Positions 60,010 through 64,000 of a stretch of 64,000 nucleotides of DNA are shown one piece after another; within the stretch, counting starts at the first letter, position 1; each line of letters opens with the position of its first letter. The notes under the pieces were generated by a model. The model was not told where the DNA came from. It made no database searches and was given only the letters and a program-made list of their open reading frames with translations. Origin of the DNA: Salvator merianae (lineage: Eukaryota; Chordata; Lepidosauria; Squamata; Teiidae); contig QVOM02000115.1 in the NCBI GenBank assembly GCA_003586115.2, forward strand, positions 6,207,524 to 6,271,523, in the 5' to 3' direction. The position numbers were made by a program, and so were the translations under genes.

Positions 60010-60310
60010 GTAGAATGTACGACTCCATTTTCTGGACTTCTGAGAGACCCATTTCACCTGTGCACCAAAGTGTGCCAGGTTTCCTGGGAGTTTTGAGGCT
60101 AGAAACTTTGGTTTCTAATCTTCAGAGGCCAGCCCTGAACTTCATGTGAGCTTCAGGCCGGTACAGGGACTGATCTGGACCAGTGTTGTTGTGCAGACAT
60201 TACAGGTCCAGACCATCCCTTGCCATAGTTGAAACAAGAGGGTTTCATTGGTCCAGACTCACTGCTTCAGATCATGGCACAGTAAGGCAGAAAGGTCCTT
60301 AGAATGGAAG
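60010..60310. mobile_element. relative of the 47461 transposon, opposite orientation
   Basis: Shares GGCTAGAAACTTTGGTTTCT-like, CATGTGAGCTTCAGGCC-like and TGGACCAG blocks with the reverse complement of 47461-47770. Ends near AGTAAGGCAGAAAGGTCC at about 60281-60298, like the GTGCAGAAAAGGCC terminus. Diverged. Confidence 0.5.
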
Positions 60311-61283
60311 CTTCACACAGACAGTATCTTGGTTCTTATGATACCTCCTGAATGTCAGTTAGACTTGCAAGTACTAATGTACCAGACAAAAAGAACAAGT
60401 CATTTAGATAAAAAACAGTCCAACAGCTTACAGCTGAAATTGCCTTGGATCTCCATGAATTACATTTTTGTAACTGGTTGTCAGGAAGATCCAGTGAAGA
60501 TTTCCTATTGAAATCTTGACCATTCCTCATTGCCCTTAAAGAAGTGCTTCATAAGACACCAGAGAATTCTTCTCTTCCTACAAAGCTTTAAAAAACTTAT
60601 ATAGAAAACCTCATCTTGGTGTTGTTACTTAAGATCTGTAATCAGCATGTAAAAAATAAAAAGCTTACACAGACTAAGCTTTGCTATACGTCTGTAATCA
60701 AAAAAATCTGAAGTGTGCCCAGATTTTTTTACTTATGCTTTTACTATTGCCTTTCACGTTTTTACAGCATGCCATACAAGTCTTCATCATTTCTATCACT
60801 TGTTCTCATTTTTCCATCACAGACATATGCTTCACATTTCCACACGTTCTCTACTTTCAACATTATCAAACTCAAGCATCACCTTCAGTTCTGTCTTCAG
60901 TGAAAGGGTTTGTTGAAGCACCTGCAGTATGATGTTATTCCTTGCGGAATAACCACAAGATCAGTATTAATTACTCTGAACATACTTCTCACTTGTGGTC
61001 TTAGATTCTCTCCTGAATAGTTCTAAGTAGAGATTCATCCCATTTTTATAAAAATAGTATATTGGTTAAGACAAGGTTCCTGTCATAGTGATAGCATAAT
61101 GCTATAGCTGTGTTATATAAACATTCAAAAGCCAGATGTTTTTACCACTTTAAGCAAAAGATTTCAAATCATGAATGGTTCATCACATCAGTCCATGCCT
61201 GAATCCCTTAAATTCTATCAAAGTTCACACACTTCTCTCACAAACAGCAATACAGGATTTTTGTATGTCCCCATGTGATTACA

Positions 61284-62400
61284 AGTGCCATGAAAAGTAT
61301 TTGTCCCCTTCATTATTTCTTTTATTTTTGCATATTTGTCACACTTAATTGTTTTATATATTCAAACAAAGTTCAATATGCAACAAAGACAACCTAAGAA
61401 AATATAAAATACAGATTTTAAATGATTTAATTTATTGAAGGAAAACAGTTATCCAACATCTATATTACCCATGTGAAAAATCATTGCTCAGTCCATCAGT
61501 GAATCAAATTTAATTGATAACTGAGTTCAATTACACTAGACAGAGTCAGGTTTTATTACTGAACGTTCTGTTGAATCCAGTCATCACTTATACAGAATAT
61601 TTACAGCAATGGAGTAAGCAGTCTCAACAAGTAGCACACTATGCTGTGATCAAAAGAAATTTCACAAAAGACAAGAAATAATTTTTTTTAAATATATAAT
61701 TTTTTTAAATATATCAATCTGGGAAGTTTTGCAAAGCCGTTTCTGAGGCCCTGGGACTGCAGTGAGTTATTAGCTTCAAATGAAGAAAATCTGGATTCTT
61801 ACTAGAAGTAGCCATCCAGAAAGTCACAAAAGAACCAAACATCTAAGGAACTGCAGGCTTTGCCCACCTCAGATAAGTTCAGTGTTCACAATTACACCAT
61901 TAGTAAGATGCTGTGCAAAAATGGTACCCATGGAAGAGTTTCAAGGTGAAAACTATTGTTATCCAAGAGAAACATAAAAGCTCATCTCACATTTGCCTGG
62001 ATGATCCCCAAGCCTTTTGGAATAATGTTCTGTGGACTAATGAGTTGAAGGTGAAACATTTTGGAAGACATGGGTGCTACTGTATCTGTTGTAAAACTAG
62101 AGTAGCATTCCACATTAAGAACAAGATTCTGACAGTCAAACATGATGGTGGTTATGTGATAGTATGGGATGCTTTGCTGCTTCAGGGTTTGGGTAACTTG
62201 CCATAACTGATGGGACCATGAATTCTGCCCTCTATCAGAAAATCCTAAGGGAGAGTGCCTCAAATGAAACAATGAAATTTGACAAATGATCAAAAATAGA
62301 AGAAATCAGGAAGGGACACTGTACCTAAGGAACTATATCAAACTCCAATTCTTTTTTCAGAACTGATCACAGTATTTAGGCCTCCAGATTATTATCTTAT
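61284..62400 (+). mobile_element. Tc1-type DNA transposon, degraded
   Basis: Left end AGTGCCATGAAAAGTATTTG is followed by about 330 bp that match the Tc1 copy at 40175, then transposase coding remnants. The right inverted end was not found, so the right limit is approximate. Confidence 0.75.
61780..62206 (+). pseudogene. Tc1 transposase pseudogene, catalytic domain
   Basis: The + strand reads (frame of 61913-62206) DDPQAFWNNVLWTNELKVKH then FGRHG, and VKHDGGYVIVWDALLLQGLG then NLP-stop. These are the 'FW..V.W(T/S)DESK...FG' and 'KHGGGS.MVWG...GTGNL' blocks of the Tc1 DDE domain. The aspartate of WTDES is asparagine here (AAT at 62039-62041), and G of VWG is replaced by D. Upstream pieces (61780-61912) are in another frame, and the last part of the domain is broken by stops. 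Not functional. Confidence 0.82.
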
Positions 62401-64000
62401 CAACATATGAAAGTGACAAGATTAGTACTGATTTATGCATCCATACGTGTTTGTTAAGAACTCATAGGTCATGCATGCAAAGGAGTTCCATCCCCAAAAA
62501 ATTGAAGGCTGCTCCCCACAAACATTCTGAAATAAGGGGAAAACGTTGCATTCAATAGAAGCAAACAGTGGTGCTTTTCTTGGGCTATATTAGGGGAAAT
62601 GAGATTATTTTCATGGCTGCAAATAAGAGAATATCTTTCCATGGAAAAATAACTTCCTGCTCACAGAAAGCTTGAACATGGCAGAAGAAAATTCACTAGT
62701 CACCTCTTTAGTATAATATTCTTATGAAAAAAAATCCCACTTCTCCAATGTGATAGGTTGCAGTAATGGAGATTTCCTGATTATGACACAATCCAAGGAA
62801 TTATTTTCCTCATGTGTCTTAAATGAATAAAGTAACAGGATAAGAGAAACACTTTTTTTTTATTTCATTTCAAAAAACTAAGCAGCATCAGCTATTATTA
62901 ATAATTTGATGGGAAGCTATCAGAAAATTCCAAGGCTTTAAGCTAGACTGTAAAGTTGAAAAAATGTTATAGAGGAAGGCATCTTTTATTGTAGCAGATA
63001 TCACCTGATTTTTTTCCACGACACAGAATCCACGCAAGAAAAAAATGCTTGAACTCTTAGGCTCCAGACCAGCTCCATACAGTACTCATATCTCAGTATT
63101 TATGACCCTAGAAACTTACTATGAGTTTCCAAACACTGTATTGTTGTACTGATGGAAGGATATCAAATGATGATCGTTTAGTAAGAAAAGGTCTTAAAAT
63201 GATCATCAAAGTGAGTTTTAGTTTCAGCAAAGATTTGTGTAAATGCAAGCAGACTGCAATCAAAGCACATTGAAATCAGGGCTTGGTGACACAATATTCA
63301 GGGACAATAGATGAATTAGTTCTCCTAACAATTTCACAGTACAGTTAATATAGTTTAATATGAATTGCCAACTTAGTATTATGTTGCATATGATTCAGTA
63401 CCATCTCCCAATGAACTTGGAATTTCTAATTTAAAAGAATTATAACTCACGTGACAAAGTTAAAATTAGTTTCCAGAAAGCAAGAATGATCAACTAATCA
63501 TCCAATATACAGCATGAGGCTCATATTTTGCAAAAAGACTTTGCCAAGAGCACTTTTTTAAATCCAGAATGCAACCCTCCCAAATACTGCAAGATACATA
63601 ATACCAGTTTTCAGAATTAGCAAGTAGATGAACTATCCTCCATTCCAAACCACACCAAATCTTCACATGATTTCATTAACCCTTTCCAGAAATAGCTTTG
63701 CAAGGTTTACCAACACATAAAATTCCTCAGTCTTGATGTTTCATATAGTCCATTTTTCCTTCCTTCCTTAACAGGAAAGAATGGAACCATATTTGCATAC
63801 TTCTTTGCCTTCCCCTCCCTTCCATGAAAATCAGCCTCTCATCAGTTTTTAGCATTCATACTTGGAACAATGTTATATTTGCAATGAGGCTGTATAATTT
63901 AAAACACATTTGCAAACCCAGACATGGTTAAAAGGGACAAAAGTCTGGATTTCCCTATGTGCACCTCCCACCTGGCTGGTAAAGGAAAACCACACAAGAA

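Larger units (their letters stand above)
58935..64000 (-). other. PARD3B: PARD3B intron upstream of the first visible exon (partial)
   Basis: Intronic sequence 5' of the exon at 58934, running off the window. It contains two short DNA-transposon copies and a Tc1 pseudogene, listed separately. From about 60320 to 61280 and from 62400 to 64000 I see only AT-rich sequence with no supported gene or repeat. Confidence 0.8.

Overview
This is vertebrate nuclear DNA, AT-rich and almost entirely intronic. The mix of repeats suggests a reptile, most likely a squamate: CR1 LINEs with 8-bp tails, L2 and L1 LINEs, tRNA-type SINEs, Tc1 and Tigger remnants, and many short DNA transposons. The species assignment is inference.

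The one host gene I can support is PARD3B (par-3 family cell polarity regulator beta), on the minus strand. Three consecutive coding exons are visible: 58763-58934, 49077-49186 and 7111-7196. They have good splice sites, join in frame, and match the stretch from the end of the N-terminal oligomerisation domain to the linker before PDZ1. The introns between them are about 9.6 kb and 41.9 kb. The start codon and earlier exons lie beyond 64000; the PDZ exons lie below position 1.

The introns are filled with dead mobile elements. From low to high coordinate these include: an L1 ORF2 remnant split by a SINE (5.6-7.0 kb); a CR1 with another CR1 inserted in it (9.1-11.3 kb); antisense copies of an unclassified repeat, here called family A (14.6-18.6 kb); DNA transposons and palindromes (19.5-24.7 kb); a long CR1 covering endonuclease and reverse transcriptase but lacking its 3' end (28.0-30.5 kb); a 63-bp-armed foldback (32.3 kb); a Tigger-like remnant (37.0 kb); a Tc1 copy split by a short DNA transposon (40.2-40.9 kb); an L1 5' end with a 363-codon ORF1 reading frame (43.4-45.1 kb); three short transposons with shared termini and 3-bp target duplications (47.5, 50.8, 53.1 kb); an L2 interrupted by foreign sequence (55.9-57.2 kb); and a Tc1 transposase pseudogene (61.3-62.4 kb).

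I see no operon, CRISPR array, intact transposase or undescribed gene system. The best candidates for a second look are a pair of about 290-bp segments 15 kb apart that differ by two substitutions and one 2-bp indel and look like a chimeric retrocopy, the L1 ORF1 with a PCNA-binding-type motif and a YY1-type site at its 5' end, and the short transposon group with 3-bp target duplications.
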